Source: Lentzea sp. NEAU-D7
GTDB lineage: Bacteria; Actinomycetota; Actinomycetes; Mycobacteriales; Pseudonocardiaceae
NCBI RefSeq assembly: GCF_026242055.1
Contig: NZ_JAPJDL010000008.1
Span: 62,001-126,000, forward strand
Direction: 5' to 3'
Length of the DNA: 64,000 nucleotides
Within the stretch, counting starts at the first letter, position 1, and the number at the start of each line of letters is the position of its first letter. The notes below the pieces were generated by a model. The model had not been told where the DNA came from. It saw only the letters and a program-made list of their open reading frames with translations, and ran no database searches. The translations under genes were made by a program, and so were the position numbers. Of the stretch, positions 9,568 through 18,709 are shown piece by piece.

Positions 9568-11421
9568 GTGTGCGGGATCGGAGGGTGCGTTCTCCGGAAC
9601 GGAGCAGCGCCGTCTCTCGAACGGCTGTCCGCGCTTCGGGCCGCGTTGAGCCACCGCGGTCCGGACGGCTCCGGGACCGAGGTCTTCGGAAACGTGGGTT
9701 TCGTGCACGCACGCCTTGCCATAGTCGACACCACCGACGCGGCGCGGCAACCGATGTGCGACCGTGAAAGCGGCTGGTCGTTGAATTACAACGGCGAGAT
9801 CTACAACCACCTGGAGCTTCGGCGCCGTGGTGGAGGCGCGAGTCTTGCATCCGCGGGGGACACGGCGACTTTGCTGCGTGGGTTCGTCGAACACGGGCCT
9901 GGCTACGTGTCACGGCTCAACGGCCAGTTCGCGCTGGCAGCCCTGGACTCTGCCCGTGGCCGCTTGTGGCTGACACGAGATCGGTTCGGCATCAAGCCTC
10001 TCTACATCGCCGAAGACGACGAGGGGCTGTGGTTCGCGAGCGAGCCTCAGGCTCTCGTCGCCTGCGGAATTCGCCCGGTGTGGCAGGCCGGCGGATTGCA
10101 GTCGATGCTGGAGGGGTCGTGCTACTCCGGCGAGTCGACGCTCGCGGCCGGTATCCGGAGGGTTGCACCTGGTGTGTGGACGTCGGTCGACGTGAACACC
10201 GGAGAGATCGCGCACTCCGCCTGGACGAGGATTGCCGACAGTGTCCAGCGAGGAGCCACAGGGAGGCCTGGGCGTCGACGTCGTTGGACGGACGAACTCG
10301 AGAACGTTCTTCGCAAGGCTGTGCACGATTCGTTGCTCGCCGACGTCCCCATCGGCTCGCTGTGTTCGGGAGGCGTCGATTCGAGCCTGGTCACGGCGTA
10401 CGCGGCGGAGGTGAAGCCAGGTCTCGTGGCATTCGGCGCGCGGCACGCCGGTGACCCCGGTCTGGACGAAGGTCCAGCAGCTCGCCGTGCCGCCGCGGCG
10501 ATCGGTGTGGAGTTGGACCTGCTGGACGTGACCGCGGAGAACTGGCGCGACGGTTTCGTCGAGTCCACTGTGCACTTCGGTGCACCGCTGCCCAACTCAA
10601 GCGCCGTGGTCGTCGCACAGATGGCCGCACGAGCGCGGGAGCGGGGTTTCAAGGTGCTGCTGACCGGAGAAGGCGCCGATGAGCTCTTCGCCGGCTATGG
10701 CGGCCTGCACCGGGCTGCCCTGTCGAGGTTCGGCTCCCCGTGGGCAAGAGCGGTCCGAGCGCTGGAACCACTCCTGGTTCCAGGCCCGGGGGACAACGGG
10801 TCGATCCGGCGCAGAGTCCGAGCGCTGGGAGTGCGCCGGCGCACGGAGCCGACCTGGTCGTCGCTGACGAGCGTGCGGGACGGCCTGGTGACACCCGTCG
10901 AGGCCCGCGCTGCCTACCGCCACCACCCCGGCGCACGTGGGGACCTGGAAGCGGCACTTCTCGCCCGCATGGACTACACCTTGTGTCACCTGTTGAACCG
11001 CATGGACAAGAACATGATGCAGCACTCTGTCGAGGCACGGGTCCCGTTCCTGGACCCTGCTGTGCTCGAACTCGTGCTGAACCTTCCTCTCGAAGTGCGA
11101 ACCGGCCCGTGGAGCAAGGGGATCCTGCGTGACGTCGCCAGGAGGACACTTCCCCGTGAGATCGCGCATCGGCCGAAGATCTACGGAATGGGATTCGCGG
11201 CGGACAGGTGGATCGAGGAGGCGGCCGATCCGGCGTTCATGACGGAGGGAGTGCTGCGCGACGTTCTGGGACTGACACGAGCAGAGATGAGTGAGCAGGT
11301 GGCGAAAGCCGTCAAGGCCACGCGCATCAGGATCTGGTCGGCAGAGGTGTGGTGCAGATCCGTGCTGATGGGCGAATCCACCGCCTCGATCGAAGCCGAC
11401 CTGTGGCTGAACGGGCCCTGA
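9568..11421 (+). CDS. asnB: Asparagine synthetase (glutamine-hydrolysing)
   Basis: 617 residues, the usual AsnB length. The start is fixed at GTG 9568 because the class II glutaminase nucleophile must be Cys2 ('CGIGG'); a TTG 9 bases upstream would bury it. The glutaminase domain (1-200) shows 'SHRGPDGSG', 'LNYNGEIYNH' and 'TRDRFGIKPLY'. The synthetase domain has the ATP-pyrophosphatase loop 'SGGVDSS' near residue 267, plus 'TGEGADELFAGY' and 'MDKNMMQHSVEARVPFLDP'. It makes asparagine or amidates another carboxylate using glutamine and ATP. Such paralogues are common in natural-product clusters, and its neighbours are glycosyltransferases and a sulfotransferase, so a specialised amidation is plausible. 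Confidence 0.95.
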   Translation: MCGIGGCVLRNGAAPSLERLSALRAALSHRGPDGSGTEVFGNVGFVHARLAIVDTTDAARQPMCDRESGWSLNYNGEIYNHLELRRRGGGASLASAGDTATLLRGFVEHGPGYVSRLNGQFALAALDSARGRLWLTRDRFGIKPLYIAEDDEGLWFASEPQALVACGIRPVWQAGGLQSMLEGSCYSGESTLAAGIRRVAPGVWTSVDVNTGEIAHSAWTRIADSVQRGATGRPGRRRRWTDELENVLRKAVHDSLLADVPIGSLCSGGVDSSLVTAYAAEVKPGLVAFGARHAGDPGLDEGPAARRAAAAIGVELDLLDVTAENWRDGFVESTVHFGAPLPNSSAVVVAQMAARARERGFKVLLTGEGADELFAGYGGLHRAALSRFGSPWARAVRALEPLLVPGPGDNGSIRRRVRALGVRRRTEPTWSSLTSVRDGLVTPVEARAAYRHHPGARGDLEAALLARMDYTLCHLLNRMDKNMMQHSVEARVPFLDPAVLELVLNLPLEVRTGPWSKGILRDVARRTLPREIAHRPKIYGMGFAADRWIEEAADPAFMTEGVLRDVLGLTRAEMSEQVAKAVKATRIRIWSAEVWCRSVLMGESTASIEADLWLNGP

Positions 11422-11467
11422 AGGACCGCTCGTCGTGGCGGGATGTCGTCCTGCCTCTCCACGAGCG

Positions 11468-11983
11468 TCACCGCTCTGGATGGCGGTACGCACCGGTCGA
11501 TGCCGGGGAGAAGGCGGGCCACCAGCCGTCGCCGAGTCTTTCGGCGGTGTCGCAACGGTGCCAGTACGGACCCTGAGGCCCGTTGATGTGCGGCAGCACC
11601 GCCAGGCGGCCGTCCTCCGCTCCGACGAAGACGTTGAAGTGCCCGTTGCCCGCGCTGAGCGCCGACAGGTCGCGAGATCCGGACCTGCCGAACGGTGCGC
11701 CGAGCGGGTTGAACCGATCCACGGGCGTCCAGCCGCGGTCGTGCCACCACCACCGGTTCCACACCGTGCCCGACGTGTCCAGCACGAACACCTCGATCTG
11801 TTCGGCCCAGCCGCTGATGGCAGCGACCGCGACCGCCACCGGCTCGAACGGGGCTCTGCGCCACGCGGTCCACTCCGCCGCGGGACGTGTGGTGTCCAGC
11901 CAGCGATGCTCCAGATCTCCGGCCGAGTTGACCTGGAACACCTCGGTCCTGAGGTCGGAAGCCGCCACAGCGCTGATCTTCAC
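11468..11983 (-). CDS. Tectonin/PLL-like lectin-type beta-propeller protein
   Basis: 171 residues with about three repeats of a Trp-rich beta-blade: 'VFVLDTSGTVWNRWWWHD', 'FNVFVGAEDGRLAVLP', 'TEVFQVNSAGDLEHRW'. This pattern matches the PLL/tectonin lectin-like repeats found in many actinobacterial secreted proteins. No signal peptide is visible, and three blades are too few for a closed propeller unless the protein oligomerises or has lost repeats. It begins 6 bp after the aldo/keto reductase stop and ends the four-gene minus-strand operon, converging on asnB. A glycan-binding role is inferred from the fold only. Confidence 0.7.
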   Translation of the reverse strand: MKISAVAASDLRTEVFQVNSAGDLEHRWLDTTRPAAEWTAWRRAPFEPVAVAVAAISGWAEQIEVFVLDTSGTVWNRWWWHDRGWTPVDRFNPLGAPFGRSGSRDLSALSAGNGHFNVFVGAEDGRLAVLPHINGPQGPYWHRCDTAERLGDGWWPAFSPASTGAYRHPER

Positions 11984-11989
11984 CTGCCG

Positions 11990-12838
11990 TCACTCCTTCA
12001 GTTCTCGCCCGTCCAGGAGATCGAGATCAGCCCCAGTGAGGGTCAGGTCGCCCGCTGACAGGTTCTCGTCGAGATGGTCGAGCGATCCCGTACCGGGTAT
12101 CGGCACCACAGCCGGAGATCTGCTCAGCAGCCAGGCAAGGGCAACACGGGCCGTCGAGGTCCGGTGCCTTCGCGCGACGAGTGCGAGCGGGCCGGCGACC
12201 GCTCGCGCCAGTGAACCACGCTGGAGCGGGAACCAGGGAAGAAAGGCGATGCCCTCAGAGGTACATCGATCGACCAGGGCGTCGTCACCGCGATCGGCAA
12301 CGCTGTACCTGTTCTGCACCGACGCTATCGGGACGATTCGACGTGCTCGTTCGAGCTGGCTCATGGTGATGTTGCACAGCCCGACGTGGCGGATGGAGCC
12401 CTCCTCGCGGAGGCGGGCCATCGCTTCGACGGACTGCTCGAACTGCACCGCCGGATCCACGGCGTGCAGTTGGTAGAGCTCGATTCGATCGAGCCGGAGG
12501 CGGGTGAGCGACTCCTCGCAGCAGCGCTTGAGCCTGTCCGGTGCCGCGTCGGGGATCCAGGTTCCGGGGCTCGGGCACGTCAGTCCTCCCTTGGTCGCGA
12601 TCACCAGACCTTCGCGGTACGGCCACAGTGTTCGAGCGATCATTTCCTCGGACAGGTGCGGGCCGTAGCAGTCCGCGGTGTCGATGACGTCGGCCTTCCG
12701 CGCTGCGGCGAGAAGCACCGATTCGGAGTTCTCCGGCACCTCGGGACCGCCGAAGCCGTTGGGGCCCAGCAGACGCAAGGCGCCGAAGCCGATGCGTCGC
12801 ACGTCGCGATCGCCGAGCCGCGTCAGGCTGCCGTTCAC
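11990..12838 (-). CDS. Aldo/keto reductase
   Basis: 282 residues with the full AKR catalytic tetrad: Asp53 ('VIDTADCYG'), Tyr58, Lys83 ('VIATKGG') and His125 ('LYQLHAVDP'). The NADP-binding C-terminal signature is 'VVPIPGTGSLDHLDENL'. It reduces an aldehyde or ketone with NADPH; in this context sugar or sugar-nucleotide intermediates are possible substrates, but that is inference. It starts at GTG 12838, overlapping the stop of the preceding gene by four bases (GTGA), with 6 bp to the lectin-like gene downstream. Confidence 0.92.
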   Translation of the reverse strand: MNGSLTRLGDRDVRRIGFGALRLLGPNGFGGPEVPENSESVLLAAARKADVIDTADCYGPHLSEEMIARTLWPYREGLVIATKGGLTCPSPGTWIPDAAPDRLKRCCEESLTRLRLDRIELYQLHAVDPAVQFEQSVEAMARLREEGSIRHVGLCNITMSQLERARRIVPIASVQNRYSVADRGDDALVDRCTSEGIAFLPWFPLQRGSLARAVAGPLALVARRHRTSTARVALAWLLSRSPAVVPIPGTGSLDHLDENLSAGDLTLTGADLDLLDGRELKE

Positions 12839-13974
12839 GGGTGTCCGGTTCGATCGGCTTCGTGCCCGCCCTTCAACAGCGCCGAATCGGGGAACCTGAC
12901 GTGCCGGGCGATCGCGGCCGCTCGACGGTGGCGGATACGTCTGAGCGAGGACACCGCGTTCTCGGTGCTCTTGCCGGTCTGGATCAGCGACCGTGAGTCA
13001 CCGACGAGCGGTTCGACCGAGGTGATGTGCCGCTCGACGTCGATCAAGTCTGCTTCCACGAGCCGTTCGACGGCGAGCGCGAGCCTCGGCTGCGCCGCGG
13101 CGAGCTTCTCGGCCGGCTGGGGAACCAGACACAGCAGTTCCTCCATGCGACGCCGGTAGCCCTGGTACTCGACGTGCATTCGTCCGCTGAGCGGTACTTC
13201 CGTGAGCGGAGGAAGCATCGTCGGGCGCAGCACTTCCTGGTAGAAGTCTGCGGGAATGGCCAACGCGTGCGCCCGCGCGCCCGCGAACCCCTCGACGATG
13301 GACGTGGCGGAGCAGACGGCCGCCACGGCGGCGTTGTAGCTGCCGCGACGCAGTGCCTCGGCGGCGTCGTTCACCGCGTAGGCGGCGTGGACGTTCAGCA
13401 AGGCGTGCAGCTGATGACCGATGATCCAGCGGCGGAGCCACACCTCCTCGATCGCCAGATCACGCCGGGGCGAGGGCGGTGGCGGTGTCGAGGACTCGTG
13501 CCGTGGTCCGGAATCGCCGTCGAGCACCGCGATGACCGCGGACCCGAGTCGCCCGAGATCACTGCCCGACATCGGCGCGTCGACCAGGTCTTCTGCCGTG
13601 TCGGCGATAACCCGGAGACAGTGCCAGAGCAGCTGATCGGCCGTGAGGGCCGCGGTGCGGATTCGGAAGTACTGCTGGATCGGGGACCGTGTCGGTGGTG
13701 GCGGTTCTCCGCGCTGAGCCTTCAGCTCGATCGCCAGCCCGTCCGCCTCACTCGCGGCGACCGTGCGGATCGTGGTCACGCTGTTCATGCGGTGTGCGGT
13801 TTCGGTGAAACCGTTGAGTCCGGCCAGAGCCGCCTTCACCGCGGGCACGTCGACCGGAGCTCTGCGACCGGTGGGGCGGTCCCGCAGTGGATCACCGAAG
13901 ATCGCCACGGCCGGCAGGAGGCGGTCCAGTTCCTCGGCCGCCGGCGGCAGGCTGGGTGTGCGGTCCTGGACCAT
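12835..13974 (-). CDS. Conserved hypothetical protein, cluster-associated
   Basis: 379 residues, mostly alpha-helical in appearance, with no motif I recognise. A proline-rich linker near residues 160-172 ('STPPPPSPRRD') separates an N-terminal helical region from a C-terminal one with 'WIIGHQLHALLNVHAAYAVN'. It could be a helical scaffold or an uncharacterised enzyme. ATG 13974 overlaps the glycosyltransferase stop by one base (TGATG), and its own stop overlaps the reductase start, so it is a fixed member of the operon. A TTG one codon earlier is the alternative start. Confidence 0.75.
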   Translation of the reverse strand: MVQDRTPSLPPAAEELDRLLPAVAIFGDPLRDRPTGRRAPVDVPAVKAALAGLNGFTETAHRMNSVTTIRTVAASEADGLAIELKAQRGEPPPPTRSPIQQYFRIRTAALTADQLLWHCLRVIADTAEDLVDAPMSGSDLGRLGSAVIAVLDGDSGPRHESSTPPPPSPRRDLAIEEVWLRRWIIGHQLHALLNVHAAYAVNDAAEALRRGSYNAAVAAVCSATSIVEGFAGARAHALAIPADFYQEVLRPTMLPPLTEVPLSGRMHVEYQGYRRRMEELLCLVPQPAEKLAAAQPRLALAVERLVEADLIDVERHITSVEPLVGDSRSLIQTGKSTENAVSSLRRIRHRRAAAIARHVRFPDSALLKGGHEADRTGHP

Positions 13975-15368
13975 CAACGTCCCCCCGGTGGCGCATCGCA
14001 GGGAGGCATCTCCGCCACGGCGTCGATCACGGCGTTCAGATGTCTGTCGACGGTGTGATGCTCGAGCACGTCGCCCAGTGCCCGCGTGCCGAGACGTGAC
14101 CGAAGATCGTTGTTACTGACCAGTTCGTGCAGGTGATCAGCCCACGAGGTCTCGTCGGAGCCCGGATCGACGAGCACTCCGTTGTGTCGATCGTGCAGCT
14201 GCAGCGGGATACCGCCGACCGCGGCGGCGACCACCGGTTTTCCTCGGAGCATCGCTTCGGTCACCGTGAGCCCGAAGCCTTCCTGCACGCTCTTCTGCAG
14301 GATCACGTCCGCGGCCGACTGGACGGTTCGCACGGCGTCGTCGTGCTCGGCGGTGCCGCAGTTCTCGATCACTCCGATGTGGACTCGGGACGAGATGTCC
14401 GGCGCGGCCTTCTTCCATTCTTCCAAGCAGAGTTCGAGTTCTGCCCGCTCGGACGCGGACTGGGCGCTCGGTCCCACCACCAGCCCCACGAACGACGGCA
14501 CTCGTGCGGCGACTTCGGCGAAGACGCGAAACGCTCCGGACATGTCTTTCAGCGGATCCCAGCGGGAGAGTTGCGCCGCGACAACCTGATGCGGTTCGTC
14601 GAACAGGCGGTCCTGCCCGGTCAGCCACGTCAACGGCCACGCCGCCGGCGGCGAGGAGAGCGCTCGTCTTGCCTCGTCGCGGTCGAGCGGGATGCTCTTC
14701 GGCGCGGACGGATCGACCCCTGGCGAGGCGAAGATGCTGCTGTCACGCAACGCCGGAGGCGCGTATTCGGGACGGTAGAACACTCTTCCGCCCGCGGCGG
14801 CCACGTTCGGACCGACGATCTCCCAGTAGCCGTCGACCAGTTCGTTCTGGTCACCGGTTCCGATGTGGGCGTGCCACAGGAGGGAGTCTCGCCACGGACG
14901 CAGCTCGGGCAGGACCGGCGCCGTCTGGGTGTCGTGCAACACGAGGAAGTCCGAAGGACGGAGGAGCTGCACCAGTTCGGGAGCGGCCGCACGACCGAAC
15001 TCGACGAACTCTGCTGTCCGGACTGGGAATTCCGCGCGCCAGTCCGCTGCCACTGACCGCCCGTGCGCCAGGAGGTGGAAGAACTCCAGTGAGGGCCGAG
15101 CCTTCGGTGAGGTGGTGAGATCGACCCAGAGAACGTCGATGCCCGCGCCCCGCAGATAGGGGATCGTGCCTCGCATGATCTCGTACACGCCGCCCTTGCG
15201 CTGGTCGTCGCCGGTGACGTTGACCAGCCGCCGGCCTTTCAACGCGCCGGCGGCCCACTCGAGCCGTTCGTTGAACGCCCGCACTCGGTCGGCGCCGAGA
15301 ACGGATTCCAGCCGACCTGTGTCATATGCCAACACTTCGTGGTGACGCACTCGGCCTCCGTCCGGCAT
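13974..15368 (-). CDS. GT4-type glycosyltransferase, TreT-like
   Basis: 464 residues with the two-domain GT-B layout. The N-terminal domain has 'GGVYEIMRGTIPYLRGAGID' and 'LLWHAHIGTGDQNE'; the C-terminal domain has 'AAQLSRWDPLKDM' and 'QKSVQEGFGLTVTEAMLRGK', the donor-nucleotide site of GT4 enzymes. The overall pattern resembles trehalose synthase TreT, which couples a sugar nucleotide to glucose. Exact donor and acceptor cannot be read from sequence. ATG 15368 is preferred to an in-frame start 21 bases upstream. It is the first gene of a tightly overlapping minus-strand operon and diverges from a second glycosyltransferase across 162 bp, which should hold promoters for both directions. Confidence 0.9.
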   Translation of the reverse strand: MPDGGRVRHHEVLAYDTGRLESVLGADRVRAFNERLEWAAGALKGRRLVNVTGDDQRKGGVYEIMRGTIPYLRGAGIDVLWVDLTTSPKARPSLEFFHLLAHGRSVAADWRAEFPVRTAEFVEFGRAAAPELVQLLRPSDFLVLHDTQTAPVLPELRPWRDSLLWHAHIGTGDQNELVDGYWEIVGPNVAAAGGRVFYRPEYAPPALRDSSIFASPGVDPSAPKSIPLDRDEARRALSSPPAAWPLTWLTGQDRLFDEPHQVVAAQLSRWDPLKDMSGAFRVFAEVAARVPSFVGLVVGPSAQSASERAELELCLEEWKKAAPDISSRVHIGVIENCGTAEHDDAVRTVQSAADVILQKSVQEGFGLTVTEAMLRGKPVVAAAVGGIPLQLHDRHNGVLVDPGSDETSWADHLHELVSNNDLRSRLGTRALGDVLEHHTVDRHLNAVIDAVAEMPPCDAPPGGR

Positions 15369-15530
15369 CGACCGTCTCCAGCCAGCCAAACAGACGGCGA
15401 AGTGATGTCGCTAGCGCCATATCGGTCAATGCGGCGGCGGTCTCGGGGCTGCTGTCTCGTGACGGGAACGGTTGACTGCGGCCGCTCTTGACGACTAGAA
15501 CCGATTGTCGGACCTTCAGGAGCGTGGCCC

Positions 15531-16274
15531 TTGCAGAGCAACGATCTACGGCGCCGGCAACAGTACGGTCTGACCACGGACGCTGTCGTTCTTCATTGTC
15601 CTGGCCCCCTGCGAAGGCGGGACAATCCAGTCCATGTCGAGTGGGAACAGGCGCAGCTTTCGTTCTTCGCCGACGCGTCGCTGGGGAAGTCCTTTCAGGA
15701 CGATCCGAGACTCACCGTGATCACGTACAACGCCAGTGGCAGGGAATCACTCCTGGAGAGGTGCGGGGCCCATCTCGGCATCACCGTTGTCGTGCTCGGC
15801 CGTACCGTGCGCGATTGGTCGTGGGAGCACAAGATCACCCTGGTGCGTGACTACCTCGAGTCGGCCGAGCCGGCTGAGAACGTGATGTGCCTTGATGCGT
15901 TCGACACGCTGATTCTCGACGGCCCGCAGATGATCCTTGAACGATTTCACGCCACCTCGGCGGAGATTCTCTTCGGCTGCACCGCCACTGACTGGCCACC
16001 CTCACGGGAGCACGAGCGGTTCGAGGCCGACGTGTACCGCGATGCGTCGTGGGCGCACCGCCACCTCAACGCGAGCTACATCGGCAAGACGGCGGAGGTA
16101 CGCCGCTGTCTGGAGCAGATCGTGCACGGGATCGAGGCAGGTGAACCATGGTGCAGAACGGACACGGGCTTCGATGATCAACTTGCCTGGCGTGAGATGC
16201 ACCGTCAGCGTCATCCGTGCCTGAAGATCGACGTGAACTGTTCGATCTTCGTTCGGTTCGACGAGGACCGATGA
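15531..16274 (+). CDS. Putative glycosyltransferase (PLOD-type fold)
   Basis: 247 residues. 'ITYNASGRESLLERCGAHLG', 'EHKITLVRDYLES' and 'NVMCLDAFDTLIL' match the layout of glycosyltransferases related to the collagen-hydroxylysine (PLOD) group, in which the acidic 'DAFDT' element serves as the metal-binding DxD-like motif. It also has 'HLNASYIGKT' and 'DDQLAWREM' in the expected order. It starts at TTG 15531, with AGGAG eight bases upstream. It is the first gene of a plus-strand trio with ATGA overlaps (this gene, sulfotransferase, dehydrogenase), so the product probably receives a sugar and a sulfate. Family assignment is from pattern memory. Confidence 0.75.
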   Translation: MQSNDLRRRQQYGLTTDAVVLHCPGPLRRRDNPVHVEWEQAQLSFFADASLGKSFQDDPRLTVITYNASGRESLLERCGAHLGITVVVLGRTVRDWSWEHKITLVRDYLESAEPAENVMCLDAFDTLILDGPQMILERFHATSAEILFGCTATDWPPSREHERFEADVYRDASWAHRHLNASYIGKTAEVRRCLEQIVHGIEAGEPWCRTDTGFDDQLAWREMHRQRHPCLKIDVNCSIFVRFDEDR

Positions 16275-16927
16275 CGATGAGGCCCGCTTCCCGGGACGCG
16301 AGCGGCAGCCCGCGAAAGGTGTTCGGCATCGGGCTCAGCAGAACCGGGACCCTGAGTCTCACCCGCGCGCTTCAGTGGCTCGGATTCGCGACGGAGCACT
16401 TCCCGGATGACGACGTGTCACGGGCGGAACTGACCCGATTTCTCGAAGCACCGGTGGATCGACTGAGGCTGGCGCTGCTCAGGAACAGGGATGCTCTCAC
16501 CGACACGCCGGTCAGTGCCGCGTACCGGGCGTTGGACCGAGCGTATCCAGGCAGTCGCTTCATCCTCACCACGCGGGACAGAAGGGCGTGGCTGTCTTCG
16601 TGCGAGGTCTACTGGCGCGAGATTCTGCGTCCCCTGTTACAGCGTATGGACGTAGGGGAGTCCACCTACGTGAACCGGGTCAACCGAGCGGTCTACGGCG
16701 TCGAGGACTTCGACGCCGTCTCCTTCGGTGACGCTTACGACTCCCATGTTCGAGGCGTGTGCGAGTACTTCGCCGTTCGTCCTGATGACCTACTGGAAAT
16801 CGACATCTGTGCCGGCGAAGGCTGGGCTCGGCTGTGCCCGTTCCTGGACGCCGGGCAACCGGATGAAGACTTTCCGCACGTCAACGCGGCCAGCCAACGA
16901 GATGAACCGAAAGGTACCGGACCATGA
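16271..16927 (+). CDS. Sulfotransferase family protein
   Basis: 218 residues. The 5'-phosphosulfate-binding loop 'FGIGLSRTGTLSLTRAL' (residues 18-34) and the 3'-phosphate region 'YPGSRFILTTRDRRAWLSS' are typical of the Sulfotransfer_4 group in bacteria. The enzyme should transfer sulfate from PAPS to a hydroxyl or amine acceptor, presumably on the glycan or small molecule built by this locus. ATG 16271 overlaps the preceding stop (ATGA), and its own stop overlaps the next start in the same way. No PAPS-synthesis gene is in the window, so PAPS must come from general metabolism. Confidence 0.88.
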   Translation: MTMRPASRDASGSPRKVFGIGLSRTGTLSLTRALQWLGFATEHFPDDDVSRAELTRFLEAPVDRLRLALLRNRDALTDTPVSAAYRALDRAYPGSRFILTTRDRRAWLSSCEVYWREILRPLLQRMDVGESTYVNRVNRAVYGVEDFDAVSFGDAYDSHVRGVCEYFAVRPDDLLEIDICAGEGWARLCPFLDAGQPDEDFPHVNAASQRDEPKGTGP

Positions 16928-17769
16928 CTCGAATCGGGTTCCTCGGCCTCGGACGAATGGGTGCGCCGATGGCGGAACGGCTCGCAAAGGCAGGACATGA
17001 CCTCGCCGTCTGGAACCGCACCGCGCACCGGGCGGCGACGATTGCGGCGAGCGCGCCGTTGACGGTCGCCACCTCCGCACAGGACGCGGTGACCGGTCGA
17101 GACCTGGTGATCACGATGTTGAGCGACAGGCGCGCTGTCGCCGAGGTCCTCGGTCCGCTCAAGGTCGATGCCGGCACGACGGTCGTGGAAATGTCCACCA
17201 CGGGTCCCGACGCGGTGCGGTCGTTGCGGCGGACACTGCCTTCGCAGGTCGGCCTGATCGACGCGCCGGTGCTGGGGAGCATCCCTCAGGTCAACGCCGG
17301 CGAGCTGCACATCTTCGTGGGCGGAAGTCAGGACGAAGTCGCACGGTGTCAGGACGTCCTGGCCGTGCTGGGCCAGGTCGAGCACTGCGGGCCCCTGGGA
17401 GCCGGTGCGGCCATGAAGCTCGTCGTGAACCTCGCCAACCTCACCGCGATCGTCGCGCTCGGTGAGTCGCTCGGCCTTGCCCGTGTACTCGACGTGGACC
17501 GCGACAGCGCGTTCGACGCACTCGCGCGAACGGCGCTGGGGAAACTGGTCGGCGGATTGCGCGGCCGGATCGAGGATCCCGCCTCGCCCGTCGTGTTCGA
17601 CGCGCGGCTGGCGGTGGAGAGCCTGAGGCTCGTCCTCGAGGCGGGGGCGCTCGAAGCCGGTGTGGTGGGCGGGGCGTTGCGACAGTTGTCCGAACACGCT
17701 GACCAAGAGCGTGACATCAGTGCGGTGATTCGGGCGATCGCGACGGGTCCGGAGCCGCGAGGTGCTTGA
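16924..17769 (+). CDS. NAD(P)-dependent beta-hydroxyacid-type dehydrogenase
   Basis: 281 residues, the usual size for the 3-hydroxyisobutyrate/6-phosphogluconate dehydrogenase superfamily. The Rossmann motif 'GFLGLGRMGAPMA' is at residues 5-17, the substrate loop 'DAPVLGS' is present, and the catalytic Lys sits in 'GAAMKLVVNLAN' near residue 165. Some members act as imine reductases, so oxidation of a hydroxyacid or reduction of an imine are both possible. It is third in the plus-strand operon by ATGA overlap and converges with the sugar-nucleotide decarboxylase gene, overlapping its 3' end by 53 bp. Confidence 0.9.
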   Translation: MTRIGFLGLGRMGAPMAERLAKAGHDLAVWNRTAHRAATIAASAPLTVATSAQDAVTGRDLVITMLSDRRAVAEVLGPLKVDAGTTVVEMSTTGPDAVRSLRRTLPSQVGLIDAPVLGSIPQVNAGELHIFVGGSQDEVARCQDVLAVLGQVEHCGPLGAGAAMKLVVNLANLTAIVALGESLGLARVLDVDRDSAFDALARTALGKLVGGLRGRIEDPASPVVFDARLAVESLRLVLEAGALEAGVVGGALRQLSEHADQERDISAVIRAIATGPEPRGA

Positions 17770-18709
17770 TCCCGTCCGATTCGCGGTACCAGTCGATGGT
17801 TCGCCTGAGCCCCGCGTCCAGCCCGATCCTCGGCTCCCAGTCGAGGAGTTTGCTCGCCAGTGAGATGTCCGGGCGGCGCAGCGAGGGGTCGTCGACCGGC
17901 CTCGGTACGTATTCCACGGTCGAGGCCGAACCTGCGAGTTCTCTGATCCTGTTCGCCAGGTCGAGCACCGACATCTCCTCCGTGCCACCGATGTTGATCG
18001 GGCCGGCGACATCCGTCTCGATCGTCCGCACCACTGCCTCGACCAGGTCGTCGACGTGGCACACGGACCTCGTCTGGCTGCCGTCGCCTGCGACGGTCAA
18101 CGGTTGTGACGTCAGTGCCTGGCATATGAAGGTGGGGACCATGCGACCGTCGCTCGGCCTCATCCGCGGCCCGTACGTGTTGAAGATCCGCAGTATCGCG
18201 CTGTTGACCTCACGGGTGCGCCGGTATGCCGACGTCAGCGCTTCCGCGAACCGCTTGGCCTCGTTGTAGACGCTGCGCGGCCCCACGGGGTTGACCCTTC
18301 CCCAGTAGTCCTCGCGCTGCGGATGCTCTTCAGGATCGCCGTAGACCTCGGAAGACGAGGCCAGCACGTACCTCGCACCTTTCTCCCGCGCGAGATCAAG
18401 TGTGCGCTGGGTCCCTACCGCGCCGGTTTCGAGTGTCTCGACGGGGAGACGGAGGTAGTCGGTGGGCGACGCCGGTGAAGCGAAGTGCAACACCACGTCG
18501 ACGTCGCCTGGGATGTCGATCGGTGACGTGATGTCCTGCCGCAGTTCGGTGAAAGCTCCCCTCTCGCGCAGATGCGCGACGTTCTCGGGTGAGCTGGTGA
18601 CGTGGTTGTCGACGCAGACCACCTCCATGCCGTCCAGCAATAGCCGCTCACACAGGTGAGACCCCAGAAAACCTGCTCCACCCACCACAACCGCTCGTCG
18701 AGGAGACAA
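17717..18709 (-). CDS. UDP-glucuronate decarboxylase-like NAD-dependent epimerase/dehydratase
   Basis: 330 residues from TTG 18709, chosen because AAGGAG lies 5 bases upstream and the protein then begins directly at the Rossmann strand 'RRAVVVGGAGFLGSH' (Gly10/13/16). The catalytic set is Ser119-Ser120-Glu121 ('SSSEVYGDPEEHPQ'), Tyr148 and Lys152 ('YNEAK'). The stretch 'EDYWGRVNPVGPRS' is close to UDP-xylose synthases, which convert UDP-glucuronate to UDP-xylose, so I expect a pentose donor for one of the neighbouring glycosyltransferases. In-frame starts at 18748 and 18853 lack a comparable ribosome site. Confidence 0.9.
   Translation of the reverse strand: MSPRRAVVVGGAGFLGSHLCERLLLDGMEVVCVDNHVTSSPENVAHLRERGAFTELRQDITSPIDIPGDVDVVLHFASPASPTDYLRLPVETLETGAVGTQRTLDLAREKGARYVLASSSEVYGDPEEHPQREDYWGRVNPVGPRSVYNEAKRFAEALTSAYRRTREVNSAILRIFNTYGPRMRPSDGRMVPTFICQALTSQPLTVAGDGSQTRSVCHVDDLVEAVVRTIETDVAGPINIGGTEEMSVLDLANRIRELAGSASTVEYVPRPVDDPSLRRPDISLASKLLDWEPRIGLDAGLRRTIDWYRESDGIKHLAAPDPSRSPESPH

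Noticed and set aside
9568-18709. PKS/NRPS or RiPP cluster
   Set aside because: No carrier, condensation, ketosynthase or precursor-peptide pattern was seen; the block is limited to AsnB, sugar and sulfate enzymes.
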